Below are positions 43,540 through 51,821 of a DNA stretch of 64,000 nucleotides, piece by piece. Below the pieces are notes generated by a model. The model ran no database searches. It was not told where the DNA came from and was given only the letters and a program-made list of their open reading frames with translations. The DNA is taken from the NCBI RefSeq assembly GCF_007004655.1, contig NZ_ML660101.1, forward strand, positions 1 through 64,000. Direction: 5' to 3'. Source of the stretch: Exilibacterium tricleocarpae (GTDB lineage Bacteria; Pseudomonadota; Gammaproteobacteria; Pseudomonadales; Cellvibrionaceae). Positions within the stretch are counted from its first letter, which is position 1; every line of letters begins with the position of its first letter. The position numbers were made by a program, and so were the translations under genes.

Positions 43540-45588
43540 ATGAGTAACCCGTTGTTGGAATTCCATACACTGCCACCTTTTCGCCGTATAGAACCCACCC
43601 ATGTCGTCCCGGCTATCGAGAAGCTGATAGCAGACAATCTTGAGGAGCTCGAGACGCTGTTAAGTAACCCGGACCAGCCGAACTGGGAGAACCTGGTGGC
43701 GCCGCTGGAGGCGGCGGACGATCGATTGAACCGGAACTGGTCCCCCGTCAGCCACATAAATGCCGTGGTGAATAGCGAAGCACTGCGAAAGGCCTACAAC
43801 CACTGTGTCGTAGTTCTGACCGACTATCACACCAAGCTGGGGCAGCACCAGGGTTTGTACGATGCCTACCGGCAACTTGCCGCCGGCGAGGACTACCCCC
43901 ACTTGAATAACGCCCAGCGCAAAACGATCGACAACGCCCTGCGTGACTTTAAACTCGCCGGCGTAGCTCTGCCGGCGTCCAAAAAGCAGCGCTTCAGCAC
44001 TATCAAGAGCCGACTATCAGCACTCTCCAGTCAATTTGCCGACAATGTGTTGGACGCCACCCAGGCCTGGTACAAACAGGTTGTCGAAGTCGATCAGCTG
44101 GCCGGCTTGCCCGAGACGGCGCTGGCCGCCGCCCGTCAGGCGGCTGCCGGCAAGTCGCTGCCGGGCTATGTGATCACACTGGAGATGCCCGCTTACATCG
44201 CGGTTATGACCCACGCAGACAACCGTGAACTGCGCCGCGAAGTGTACACCGCTTACGTAACCCGTGCCTCCGATCTCGGTGTAACTGCCGACGGCGAATC
44301 GACTCCACAGTGGGACAATGCCCCACTGATCGCCGAAACCCTCTCATTGCGGCACGAGTTGGCACAGCTGCTGGGCTTTGGCAACTATGCCGAGTACTCG
44401 CTGGCGAAAAAAATGGCTCAGTCTCCCGCTCAGGTGGTGGGTTTTTTAGAAAAACTGGCTGAAAAATCCCATGCTTATGCAGTGGCTGAGCATCAGGAAC
44501 TAGAGGCTTTTGCACTGGCGCGCGACGGCATCGAGCAGCTCGAGGCATGGGATGTGACCTACTACGGGGAAAAGCTGAGACAGGAAAAATACGCCGTTTC
44601 ACAAGAGGAACTGCGACCTTATTTTCCAGCGGAGAAAGTCATTGAAGGCATGTTTACGGTGGTGCAAAGGCTGTTCGCCATAGATATTGAAAAACAAACC
44701 GAAGTCGATGTGTGGCATCCCGATGTACGTTTCTACCGGGTGGCCCGCGCCGGCGAGACTCTGGCTTATTTTTATCTCGACTTATTTGCCCGCGAAAACA
44801 AGCGCGGCGGCGCCTGGATGGACGAGTGCCGGGTTCGCCGCCAGACTGTCGCCGGATTGCAATTGCCGGTGGCATACCTCACCTGTAACTTTACGCCGCC
44901 GCTGGAAGACGTTCCCTCGCTGTTGACCCACAATGAAGTGACCACGCTGTTTCACGAATTTGGCCACGGCCTGCATCATATGTTGACACAAGTCGACTGC
45001 GCGCCGGTCAGCGGCATCAATGGCGTGGCTTGGGATGCGGTGGAGCTGCCGAGCCAGTTTCTCGAGAATTGGTGCTGGGAAAAGTCTGTGGTTCCACTAA
45101 TCTCCGGCCATCACCAAACCGGTGAACACCTGCCGCAACACCTGCTGGAAAAAATGCTGGCGGCAAAGAATTTCCAGGCCGGTATGATAATGGTACGCCA
45201 GTTGGAGTTTGCGCTGTTTGATTTTCGTCTGCATCTCGATTACGACCCCGGCGCTCCCGGCGAGCCGCAAACTATTCTGGATGAGGTGCGCCGCCAGGTG
45301 GCCGTGGTGAAGGCGCCGCCGTTCAACCGCTTCCAAAACAGCTTCAGCCATGTATTTGCCGGGGGTTATGCCGCCGGTTACTACAGCTATAAATGGGCAG
45401 AAGTGCTCTCCAGCGATGCGTTTTCGCTGTTTGAGCAGCAAGGGGTATTTGATCGAGCGACGGGGGAGCGCTTTCTGCACGAGATTTTGGCGTGCGGCGG
45501 CGCTGAAGATGCCATGCAGCTGTTTATTAACTTTCGCGGCCGTGAACCGCAGTTGGATGCGCTGTTGCGTCACAGCGGCATGACCTGA
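43540..45588 (+). CDS. prlC: Oligopeptidase A (M3 family)
   Basis: 682 residues from the ATG at 43540. M3 thimet-type metallopeptidase: the zinc motif is TLFHEFGHGLHHMLTQ (HEFGH plus the downstream glutamate in AWDAVELPSQFLENW), preceded by PVAYLTCNFTPPLEDVPSLL and followed by YYSYKWAEVLSSDAFSLFEQ near the C-terminus. It degrades free signal peptides and other oligopeptides in the cytosol. In gammaproteobacteria it is usually followed directly by yheV; here about 2 kb with tandem repeats and a regulator gene intervene. Its promoter region overlaps the GACACCC repeat array. Confidence 0.95.
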   Translation: MSNPLLEFHTLPPFRRIEPTHVVPAIEKLIADNLEELETLLSNPDQPNWENLVAPLEAADDRLNRNWSPVSHINAVVNSEALRKAYNHCVVVLTDYHTKLGQHQGLYDAYRQLAAGEDYPHLNNAQRKTIDNALRDFKLAGVALPASKKQRFSTIKSRLSALSSQFADNVLDATQAWYKQVVEVDQLAGLPETALAAARQAAAGKSLPGYVITLEMPAYIAVMTHADNRELRREVYTAYVTRASDLGVTADGESTPQWDNAPLIAETLSLRHELAQLLGFGNYAEYSLAKKMAQSPAQVVGFLEKLAEKSHAYAVAEHQELEAFALARDGIEQLEAWDVTYYGEKLRQEKYAVSQEELRPYFPAEKVIEGMFTVVQRLFAIDIEKQTEVDVWHPDVRFYRVARAGETLAYFYLDLFARENKRGGAWMDECRVRRQTVAGLQLPVAYLTCNFTPPLEDVPSLLTHNEVTTLFHEFGHGLHHMLTQVDCAPVSGINGVAWDAVELPSQFLENWCWEKSVVPLISGHHQTGEHLPQHLLEKMLAAKNFQAGMIMVRQLEFALFDFRLHLDYDPGAPGEPQTILDEVRRQVAVVKAPPFNRFQNSFSHVFAGGYAAGYYSYKWAEVLSSDAFSLFEQQGVFDRATGERFLHEILACGGAEDAMQLFINFRGREPQLDALLRHSGMT

Positions 45589-45615
45589 CAGCCGCTATGG
45601 GTAAATATACAGGAT

Positions 45616-45643
45616 CGCCAATGGCACTGTTGTGCCATTGGCG
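45616..45643. terminator. Strong hairpin just after prlC
   Basis: CGCCAATGGCAC (45616-45627) pairs perfectly with GTGCCATTGGCG (45632-45643) across a TGTT loop, a 12-bp stem 27 bases beyond the prlC stop. There is no T run, so it may protect the 3' end of the mRNA or act with Rho instead of being a classic intrinsic terminator. Confidence 0.5.
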
Positions 45644-45741
45644 CCTAGCGGCTTGGTGCTTGTCCCAGATAAAAACGTCGCGCCTGTCCCATGTAAAAAT
45701 CTCGCGCCATCGATCAGTGGATGTTTTGCGATTGATATCAT

Positions 45742-46452
45742 GTGAAGCCGCAGTTTTTACAGAAAACGTAATTAACTTGTTCACAACTATGCGATAAAAA
45801 TTGCCGCTTGAGCGCCGATTTTTGATGGCGTTTATAGTGCTGTATTATGCATCCATGAAGATCATAGCTGCTCTACAGAGAACCTAATCATTGTGCTCGC
45901 AGCTGTGCGATTATAGTAGCCGTCTGAGCACCGATTTTTTGATGGAGTTTACAATGTTGTGTTACGCCTTCGTGAAGGTCACAATTGCTTTACAGAAAAC
46001 CTAATCATTGTGCTCGCAGCTGTGCGATTATAGTAGCCGCCTGAGCACCGATTTTTTGATGGCGTTTACAATGTTGTGTTACGCCCTCGTGAAGGTCACA
46101 ATTGCTTTACAGAAAACCTAATCATTGTGCTCGCAGCTGTGCGATTATAGTAGCCGCCTGAGCACCGATTTTTTGATGGCGTTTACAATGTTGTGTTACG
46201 CCTTCGTGAAGGTCACAGTTGCTTTACAGAAAACTTAATCATTTTTCTCGCAGTTGTGTGATTAAAATAGCCGCCTGAGCACCGATTTTTGATGGTGTAT
46301 ATAATGTTGTATTGTGCACCTGTGAAGGCCGCAGTTGCTGTACAGAAAACTTAAGGGTTTTGTTCGCAGCTATGCGATTAAAATAGTTGCCTGAACGCCG
46401 AGCTCTTTGATAATTTCCACAATGTTGTACTATACATCGGTGCAGGCACTTT
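45742..46452. repeat. 116-117-bp tandem repeat array, about six copies
   Basis: Unit boundaries taken at the word TAATCATTG or its variants fall at 45769, 45885, 46002, 46119, 46236 and 46352, giving periods of 116, 117, 117, 117 and 116 bases. The copies from 45885 to 46235 are almost identical, while the first and the last ones are clearly diverged. Each unit includes CTCGCAGCTGTGCGATTATA, CTGAGCACCGATTTTTTGAT and TTTACAATGTTGTGTTACGC. Within a unit GTGCTC and GAGCAC form an inverted pair around about 30 bases. The array is non-coding in all frames that I can follow and lies between prlC and the BTAD regulator. Confidence 0.9.
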
Positions 46453-46707
46453 AAATCCTCCAATCAAATCTGGCGTAAATCGTCGTTACTCTGACATCAA
46501 CTGACCTCGCCCGGTATCCCCTGCGCCCAAGGGTAATATTTCACAACAACGGTATGATATTTATTACAGCACCTGGCGTCGCCAACGCGTAATTTGTGGG
46601 TATGAGTTCCTAAATCGCGAATCGCGGGAACAGTGCCGATTCCCGACAGGTTACCCGACCTCTTCGGGCGCAATGGAGCAGGACGGCACGAGGTCTGAGC
46701 AGGGTGT

Positions 46708-47388
46708 ATGCCAATGGAAGTGCCGCGAATCTACCTCCTGGGAAACCTGGAGTTGCGCCGGGGGCAGCGGCGTCTGCCGGACCCGCCCAGCGAGTCCGCT
46801 AAATGGCTCCTGGCGGCTGTACTGTTGGCGCAGGGTGGGTTTCTGCACCGTTATCGACTGAGTGCGGAGTTCTGGCCGCAGTTATCGGCGGCCGCCGCGC
46901 GGTCGGCGTTTGATCGGGAGTACTGGCGGCTGCGGGAGTACTGCCGTTCTATCGGTCTCAACCCCGATGATTTCTTTTGCAGTGACAGCAACCTGATCGG
47001 CCTGGGTGTTAAGGCTCGCCACTGGCTCGATGTGGGCCAGCTCAGGCAGGCCCTGGCAGATACCGCTACCGTGGCTGCGGAGTTGGCCGGCGACGACCTG
47101 GTAGCCGCGGCCGCCGCTGCGGTGGCGCTGTATCGCGGTGACCTGTTGCAGCGCTGCTGCGACCCCTGGTGTGTTGCGCAACGCCAGTCACTGCAGATGG
47201 GCTTGTTGCACCTGCTGGAATTTTTGATGCGTGCGGCAATGGCCCGGGGTCAGTGGCGCACCGCGCTCGCCCGCGGGCGCCAGGTATTGGCCCGGGATGC
47301 CCGGCGTTCCTATATCTATGCTGAACTGGCGCAATGCCAGGCTGCCCTCGACTCGCGGCCGACTCTGGTCGCGGGGCATGCAGCTTAA
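46708..47388 (+). CDS. SARP/BTAD-type transcriptional regulator, stand-alone
   Basis: 226 residues. The N-terminal part IYLLGNLELRRGQRRLPD, SAKWLLAAVLLAQGGFLHRY and RLSAEFWPQLSAAAARSAFD, then YWRLREYC, has the layout of the OmpR-like winged helix of AfsR/SARP regulators. The following helical region (VALYRGDLLQRCCDPWCVAQ, LLHLLEFLMRAAMARGQWRT, VLARDARRSYIYAELAQCQA) matches a bacterial transcriptional activation domain. No ATPase or TPR extension follows. This family is characteristic of actinobacteria; short stand-alone relatives are less often noted in gammaproteobacteria. ATGs at 46708 and 46714 are both possible. It is preceded by the tandem array and followed by a strong terminator. Target unknown. 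Confidence 0.65.
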   Translation: MPMEVPRIYLLGNLELRRGQRRLPDPPSESAKWLLAAVLLAQGGFLHRYRLSAEFWPQLSAAAARSAFDREYWRLREYCRSIGLNPDDFFCSDSNLIGLGVKARHWLDVGQLRQALADTATVAAELAGDDLVAAAAAAVALYRGDLLQRCCDPWCVAQRQSLQMGLLHLLEFLMRAAMARGQWRTALARGRQVLARDARRSYIYAELAQCQAALDSRPTLVAGHAA

Positions 47389-47434
47389 GGCGGTCCCACC
47401 CGCCATCAACGTTTCACCCCTCCTGTTGTTCTTA

Positions 47435-47462
47435 CCGCCGCTGACAGCGGCGGCTTTTTTTT
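47435..47462 (+). terminator. Intrinsic terminator after the BTAD regulator
   Basis: CCGCCGCTG (47435-47443) and CAGCGGCGG (47445-47453) form a stem around a single central A (the effective loop includes adjacent bases), followed by C and a run of eight or more Ts from 47455. It separates the regulator from yheV. Confidence 0.85.
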
Positions 47463-47595
47463 GTCGGCAAAAAAGCATGATCGGGCTATAATTTTCAGTC
47501 ATTCTGACTAAATTGGATGGCGGGCATGCTCTATCCCAGCCCTGCAGCCGCAGGATGACGTCAGTGGTGAATGTGGCAATGAATGGTGAGAGGTT

Positions 47596-47847
47596 ATGAC
47601 TTTCAGTAAGCAACCCCGGTTCCTGGCCGGGGCCGTCTGCCCCCGTTGTGCTGCGCAAGACAAACTCCAGGTTTATAACCAGGATGGGCGGGATATGCGC
47701 GAATGCGTCGCCTGCGGTTTTAAGGAGCAGATGAATTTTCAACCGGCAGTGCGGGAGCTGGGTACCCGGGTGAACCAGACCGAGGCGAGTATCGAGGCTG
47801 AAACCCAGGTGTTGACGTTTTCCCCGGCGGATCAAAAAAAGGATTGA
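47596..47847 (+). CDS. yheV: YheV-family putative zinc-ribbon protein
   Basis: 83 residues. The zinc ribbon is VCPRCAAQDKL and RECVACGFKEQMNF (CxxC...CxxC), and the C-terminal tail is acidic and flexible. It is the short protein that follows prlC in many gammaproteobacteria; function unknown. The start ATG at 47596 has GAGAGG just upstream. Here it is separated from prlC by the tandem repeat array and the BTAD regulator gene, which suggests that these were inserted between two ancestral neighbours. Confidence 0.88.
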   Translation: MTFSKQPRFLAGAVCPRCAAQDKLQVYNQDGRDMRECVACGFKEQMNFQPAVRELGTRVNQTEASIEAETQVLTFSPADQKKD

Positions 47848-47886
47848 TTACCTGCCTTGCTGGGCCCGCCGGCTGTGAAATAGCAT

Positions 47887-48603
47887 CTAGTGACTCAACC
47901 TTTGTTGCTTTTGGCCACTAAAGCTGAGGTTGATTGACAAGTCCTTTGCCAGGCAGGGCCAGCGCGCCAACTCTTCCGACCAACCCCGGGATTGGTGAAT
48001 GTCCACGTAGGCGCGAAATGCCTTGTCTTCAAATACTTTTTCTTTATTCATCAACACTTCGACCGAGTATTGAACGACGTGATCCAGTTCGTTGGCAAAA
48101 GGCTCGCCGATCAAATAGTGGACAATGATATTGGAACGAGTCATGTCCATGGGTGCCAGCGGAATCCCACAGCGGCCGATAAAACGGTCGTTGACCTCCT
48201 CCATCAGCCGGTGCGCGAGATAAGCTTCATCGAGCATGGCGCCGAGTTCGGTATGTTCGGCGATCAGGTTTGGCGGCTGTATGAAAAAGTCCGCGGCGAT
48301 ATCCAACAGCGTTTGTGCATAGGCATAGATACCGGCTTCTCTGGTCAAATCAGTAATGGCTTCGATGAAGACGGGAACATGCTCGATGTAACTCTCCACG
48401 AATTGCACCAGCGCCTCGACCGCATCCTGTTTCGGCAGTTCGATCGCGTTGTGCATTGACGCCACGGCATGACGCAGCGACTTTGCCAGCCGGCCACTGG
48501 TTTTTTCCTGCTGGCGCGCGAGCGCTATGGCGTTGCGGATAGTGGTGAGTTGATCGCGCATGGTGTTGGCTGGTGGTTGACCCCACTTTTCAAAGTAAAC
48601 CAT
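47887..48603 (-). CDS. Conserved hypothetical protein, helical
   Basis: 238 residues, no signal peptide or membrane segment. The sequence is predominantly helical with blocks TIRNAIALARQQEKTSGRLA, VQFVESYIEHVPVFIEAITD, LDEAYLAHRLMEEVNDRFIG and APMDMTRSNIIVHYLIGEPF. I believe that relatives exist in pseudomonads and marine gammaproteobacteria but know no function. It is convergent with yheV and stands alone; a methionine at residue 15 is an alternative start. Confidence 0.75.
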   Translation of the reverse strand: MVYFEKWGQPPANTMRDQLTTIRNAIALARQQEKTSGRLAKSLRHAVASMHNAIELPKQDAVEALVQFVESYIEHVPVFIEAITDLTREAGIYAYAQTLLDIAADFFIQPPNLIAEHTELGAMLDEAYLAHRLMEEVNDRFIGRCGIPLAPMDMTRSNIIVHYLIGEPFANELDHVVQYSVEVLMNKEKVFEDKAFRAYVDIHQSRGWSEELARWPCLAKDLSINLSFSGQKQQRLSH

Positions 48604-48742
48604 AACCCGGGAAAAACAAAGGCGGGTGTAATAACGTCTTTTTATATTATTGACTATTTCTATACATAGTGGGCGATTCTATATACACGGGCTAAACCGG
48701 GCGGAGAAATAATTGTAAATGTTTGTTAAAAGCTGTCCGGGA

Positions 48743-50083
48743 TCAAGGCGCCGGCGTGGCGGAGATGGAAAACCACGAGCGTGTGCGGGTGAGGTAGACG
48801 AACAATACCCCCATCGTCAAGCCGCGCGCGCCGTTAAAACACAAAAACGCCAGCCACAACCCGTGGTTGGCCCACGCCTGGCTGAGCCACCACACCGGGA
48901 TGAACACCGCCAAGCAGGCAAACAGCATACTGTTTTGCATAGCGCCGGTCTGGCCGGCACCGATAAATATGCCGTCGAGCATATAGCTCCAGACGCTGAC
49001 TAGCGGCAACAGAAGCAACCAGGTGTAGTAACGGTTCAGGGTCTGAATGATGCTGTCGATATCGCTGAACAGGCGGATGAGCGGATGTTCAAAAACATAA
49101 AACACGCCGGTAAAGCCCAGGGCAATAATCAATGACCAGAGGGTCGCTGACTTGCATACGCCCATAAATACCGCGAGGTTTTTCTCGCCGGTAGCCTTGC
49201 CCACCAGCGCCTCGGCGGCGTGGGCAAAACCGTCCAACCCGTGAGAAACCAGCAGCAGCAACTGCATCATAATGGCGTTGGCCGCCAGAAACTGGTTGCC
49301 CATGCGCGCGCCTTGCGCCGTAAAAAATGCAAACGTAAACAACAGGCAGGCAGTGCGCACGAACAACTGCCGGTTGACCCGCAGCAGGTCCCAATAGGAG
49401 GCCGGCACCACTAAATCGCGCAGGTCCACCGGTGCCGACAGCTTCACAAGATGCCGCCGGGCACACCACAGTGCCAGCCCCAGACCGCAGTAATCGGCGA
49501 TGGCGGTGGCCGCGGCGGCACCGTCGCTCTGCCAGCCGAAGCCCATGATGAAAATGAAGTCGAGCACGATATTGATGCTGTTGGTGGCCACCACGACCAG
49601 CAGCGGCACCTTGGTATTCTGGCGGCCGATAAACCAACCCATAAGGGCGAAATTTGCCAGTGCCGCCGGCGCGCTGAACAGGCGAATCTGGCAGTAGCTG
49701 CGGGCCAGCTCGGCAGCCCCGGCAGCGGGGTCGATCCAGCCAACGGCGAGGGGAATGACAAGGGGTTGCAATGCGATCAACATCACGCCGAGACTCAGGG
49801 CCATGACCAGGCTGACCAGCAGCAGCCGTACACAGGCGCGGTCGTCGCCGCGCCCGACCGCCTGTGCCACCAGACTGGTGGTGCCCATGCGCAGGAAACC
49901 AAAACCCCACAACAAAAACGTTATAATGGCGGAACCGGCGGCTACCGCAGCCAGAAATACAGCGCTGTCTAGGTGGCCGAGGATTGCAGTGTCTACAATG
50001 CCTAGTAGTGGCACCGAGATATTGCTCAGAATCATCGGCCAGGCCAGTGCCAAAACCGCCCGGTTGGGGAGTGTGTTTTTCAT
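48743..50083 (-). CDS. MATE-family efflux transporter (DinF-like)
   Basis: 446 residues and about twelve transmembrane helices arranged as two six-helix halves. The first half contains LALAWPMILSNISVPLLGIV and DTAILGHLDSAVFLAAVAAG, typical for the DinF/NorM superfamily, then FLRMGTTSLVAQAVGRGDDR; the second half contains AEALVGKATGEKNLAVFM. Expected to export cationic or other toxic compounds by sodium or proton antiport at the inner membrane. Substrate not predictable. Monocistronic, minus strand; convergent with nothing immediately downstream. Confidence 0.9.
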   Translation of the reverse strand: MKNTLPNRAVLALAWPMILSNISVPLLGIVDTAILGHLDSAVFLAAVAAGSAIITFLLWGFGFLRMGTTSLVAQAVGRGDDRACVRLLLVSLVMALSLGVMLIALQPLVIPLAVGWIDPAAGAAELARSYCQIRLFSAPAALANFALMGWFIGRQNTKVPLLVVVATNSINIVLDFIFIMGFGWQSDGAAAATAIADYCGLGLALWCARRHLVKLSAPVDLRDLVVPASYWDLLRVNRQLFVRTACLLFTFAFFTAQGARMGNQFLAANAIMMQLLLLVSHGLDGFAHAAEALVGKATGEKNLAVFMGVCKSATLWSLIIALGFTGVFYVFEHPLIRLFSDIDSIIQTLNRYYTWLLLLPLVSVWSYMLDGIFIGAGQTGAMQNSMLFACLAVFIPVWWLSQAWANHGLWLAFLCFNGARGLTMGVLFVYLTRTRSWFSISATPAP

Positions 50084-50657
50084 GGCGTCGAGACGTCGAA
50101 TCCGTATTGGAAAATGCCGTTAAAACGGCGACTAAAACACCTATTAAAACAAAGGCTTAACCCAAGAGGTATGCAGCGGTGGCAGTAACAAATTCATTGA
50201 CTTTTGCAGTTCATTGTGGCCAGCTATGCTCCGTTATGCTTGCGACAATTTGCCGCGGTTTGTTGGTTATAACGCCTGTAAGACAATGTTTTGCCGGTAT
50301 CCCGCTTAAATTTTGAGCAGGTCGCACTGGTTATATCCAGTGTGAGCGGTATTCTTGTGCTGGAAATTTGTCTGTCAGCTTCGCACAAAGCCCGCGAAAA
50401 GTATAAAAACACAGGTGTAACCTGTCTCTGGCGCGCCCGGCATGGGCGGCGGTCGTAGAGTGTCAGGTCGCAGAGTCAGTAGAAAGTCAGTAGAAAGTCA
50501 GTTAGAGAATCAGTAGAGAGTCACTAGAAGGTCAATCGACGATCAATCGAGAGAGAACCGAGAACCAACTGAAAGTCAACCGAGAGTCAATCGGAAGGTC
50601 TCGAAGCAGATTTCCCGAGAGTAAAAAAACATAATTAGCACATGGAGACGATAGGCG
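50084..50657 (+). promoter_or_regulatory. Upstream region of the cox operon with about 11-bp degenerate direct repeats
   Basis: From 50473 to 50602 the sequence consists of roughly twelve degenerate copies of AGTCAGTAGAA (for example AGTCAGTAGAA twice in succession, then CAGTAGAGAGTC, ACTAGAAGGTC, AATCGACGATC, AATCGAGAGAG, AACCGAGAACC, AACTGAAAGTC, AACCGAGAGTC, AATCGGAAGGTC). The period is close to one DNA turn. The array ends 55 bases before the coxB start. No gene is supported in the gap. Confidence 0.6.
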
Positions 50658-51809
50658 ATGTTGAATAGAGCAAAACGGCTGTTCGCCTTACTGCTTGGCC
50701 CCGCTGTACTGATTTCGATAAGTGGTCAGTCGCTGGCGGAAGAAGTAGAGCGTTGGGGGCTCAATATGCCCCGCGGGGTGACGCCGGTGAGTCGCGAAGT
50801 CTACGATCTGCATATGCTGATCTTCTGGATTTGCGTGGTTATCGGCATCCTGGTGTTTGGGGTCATGTTTTATTCCATGATAGTGCACCGCAAATCCAGG
50901 GGTGTAAAACCGGCTAATTTTCACGAAAGTACCAAGTTGGAGATTCTCTGGACTGCCGTACCTTTCCTGATTCTGATGGGCATGGCCTGGCCCGCCACCA
51001 ATACCCTGATCAAAATATATGATACCTCCGAGTCAGAGGTGGATATCCTGATTACCGGCTACCAGTGGAAATGGAAATACGAATACGTCAATCAGGATGT
51101 CAGCTTTTTCAGCAACCTCAGTACACCGGTCGAGCAGATTCGCAACCTGGCACCGAAGGACGAGGAATACCTGCTCGAGGTGGATGAGCCGGTGGTGATT
51201 CCGATTAACAAGAAAGTGCGTTTCCTGATTACCGCCAACGACGTTATCCACGCCTGGTGGGTGCCGGACCTGGCGGTAAAAAAAGACGCCATTCCGGGCT
51301 ATATCAACGAAACCTGGACCTATGTGGAGGAGCCCGGGGTTTACCGCGGCCAGTGTGCCGAGTTATGTGGCAAGGACCACGGCTTTATGCCGATCGTGGT
51401 CGAAGCGCTGCCCGAGGCTGAATATGAGCAGTGGCTGGCCGGCAAGCGCCAGGAGGCGGCCAAACTGCGCGAGCTGACCAATCAGACCTTCAGCTTCGAT
51501 GAACTCTACGAGAAGGGCGAGCAGGTCTACCTGGCGGCGTGTGCCGCCTGCCACCAGGCCAACGGCCAGGGCGTGCCGCCGACCTTCCCGGCCATCGCCG
51601 GCAGCGCTTACGCCACCGGCCCGATTGCCAACCATCTCAGCATAATCGTCAACGGCAGCCCCACCAACCCGGCCATGCGCGCTTTTGACGGCGAGCTGAG
51701 CGAGGTGGATATCGCCGCGGTGGTGACCTATCAGCGCAATGCGTTCAATAACAATATGGGGGACAGCGTTCAGCCCATTGATATTCTAAAATTCAAGCAA
51801 GGTCAGTAG
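50658..51809 (+). CDS. coxB: Cytochrome c oxidase subunit II with fused cytochrome c domain
   Basis: 383 residues. Signal peptide (LFALLLGPAVLISISGQSLA), two membrane helices (HMLIFWICVVIGILVFGVMF and LEILWTAVPFLILMGMAW), then the periplasmic cupredoxin domain with the aromatic patch GYQWKWKYEY and the CuA site CAELCGKDHGFM (Cys233, Cys237, with His and Met). A C-terminal extension carries a c-type haem motif CAACH near residue 295 and a methionine ligand candidate in NPAMRAF. It accepts electrons from cytochrome c and passes them to subunit I. First gene of the operon, Shine-Dalgarno weak. Confidence 0.96.
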   Translation: MLNRAKRLFALLLGPAVLISISGQSLAEEVERWGLNMPRGVTPVSREVYDLHMLIFWICVVIGILVFGVMFYSMIVHRKSRGVKPANFHESTKLEILWTAVPFLILMGMAWPATNTLIKIYDTSESEVDILITGYQWKWKYEYVNQDVSFFSNLSTPVEQIRNLAPKDEEYLLEVDEPVVIPINKKVRFLITANDVIHAWWVPDLAVKKDAIPGYINETWTYVEEPGVYRGQCAELCGKDHGFMPIVVEALPEAEYEQWLAGKRQEAAKLRELTNQTFSFDELYEKGEQVYLAACAACHQANGQGVPPTFPAIAGSAYATGPIANHLSIIVNGSPTNPAMRAFDGELSEVDIAAVVTYQRNAFNNNMGDSVQPIDILKFKQGQ

Positions 51810-51821
51810 AGGAGGTAGGCA

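Noticed and set aside
45742-46452. Tandem 117-bp array as CRISPR or as a repeat-protein gene
   Set aside because: Units abut without spacers, and stop codons occur in every frame I followed across units; a 117-base multiple of three could code, but copies of 116 bases break the frame.
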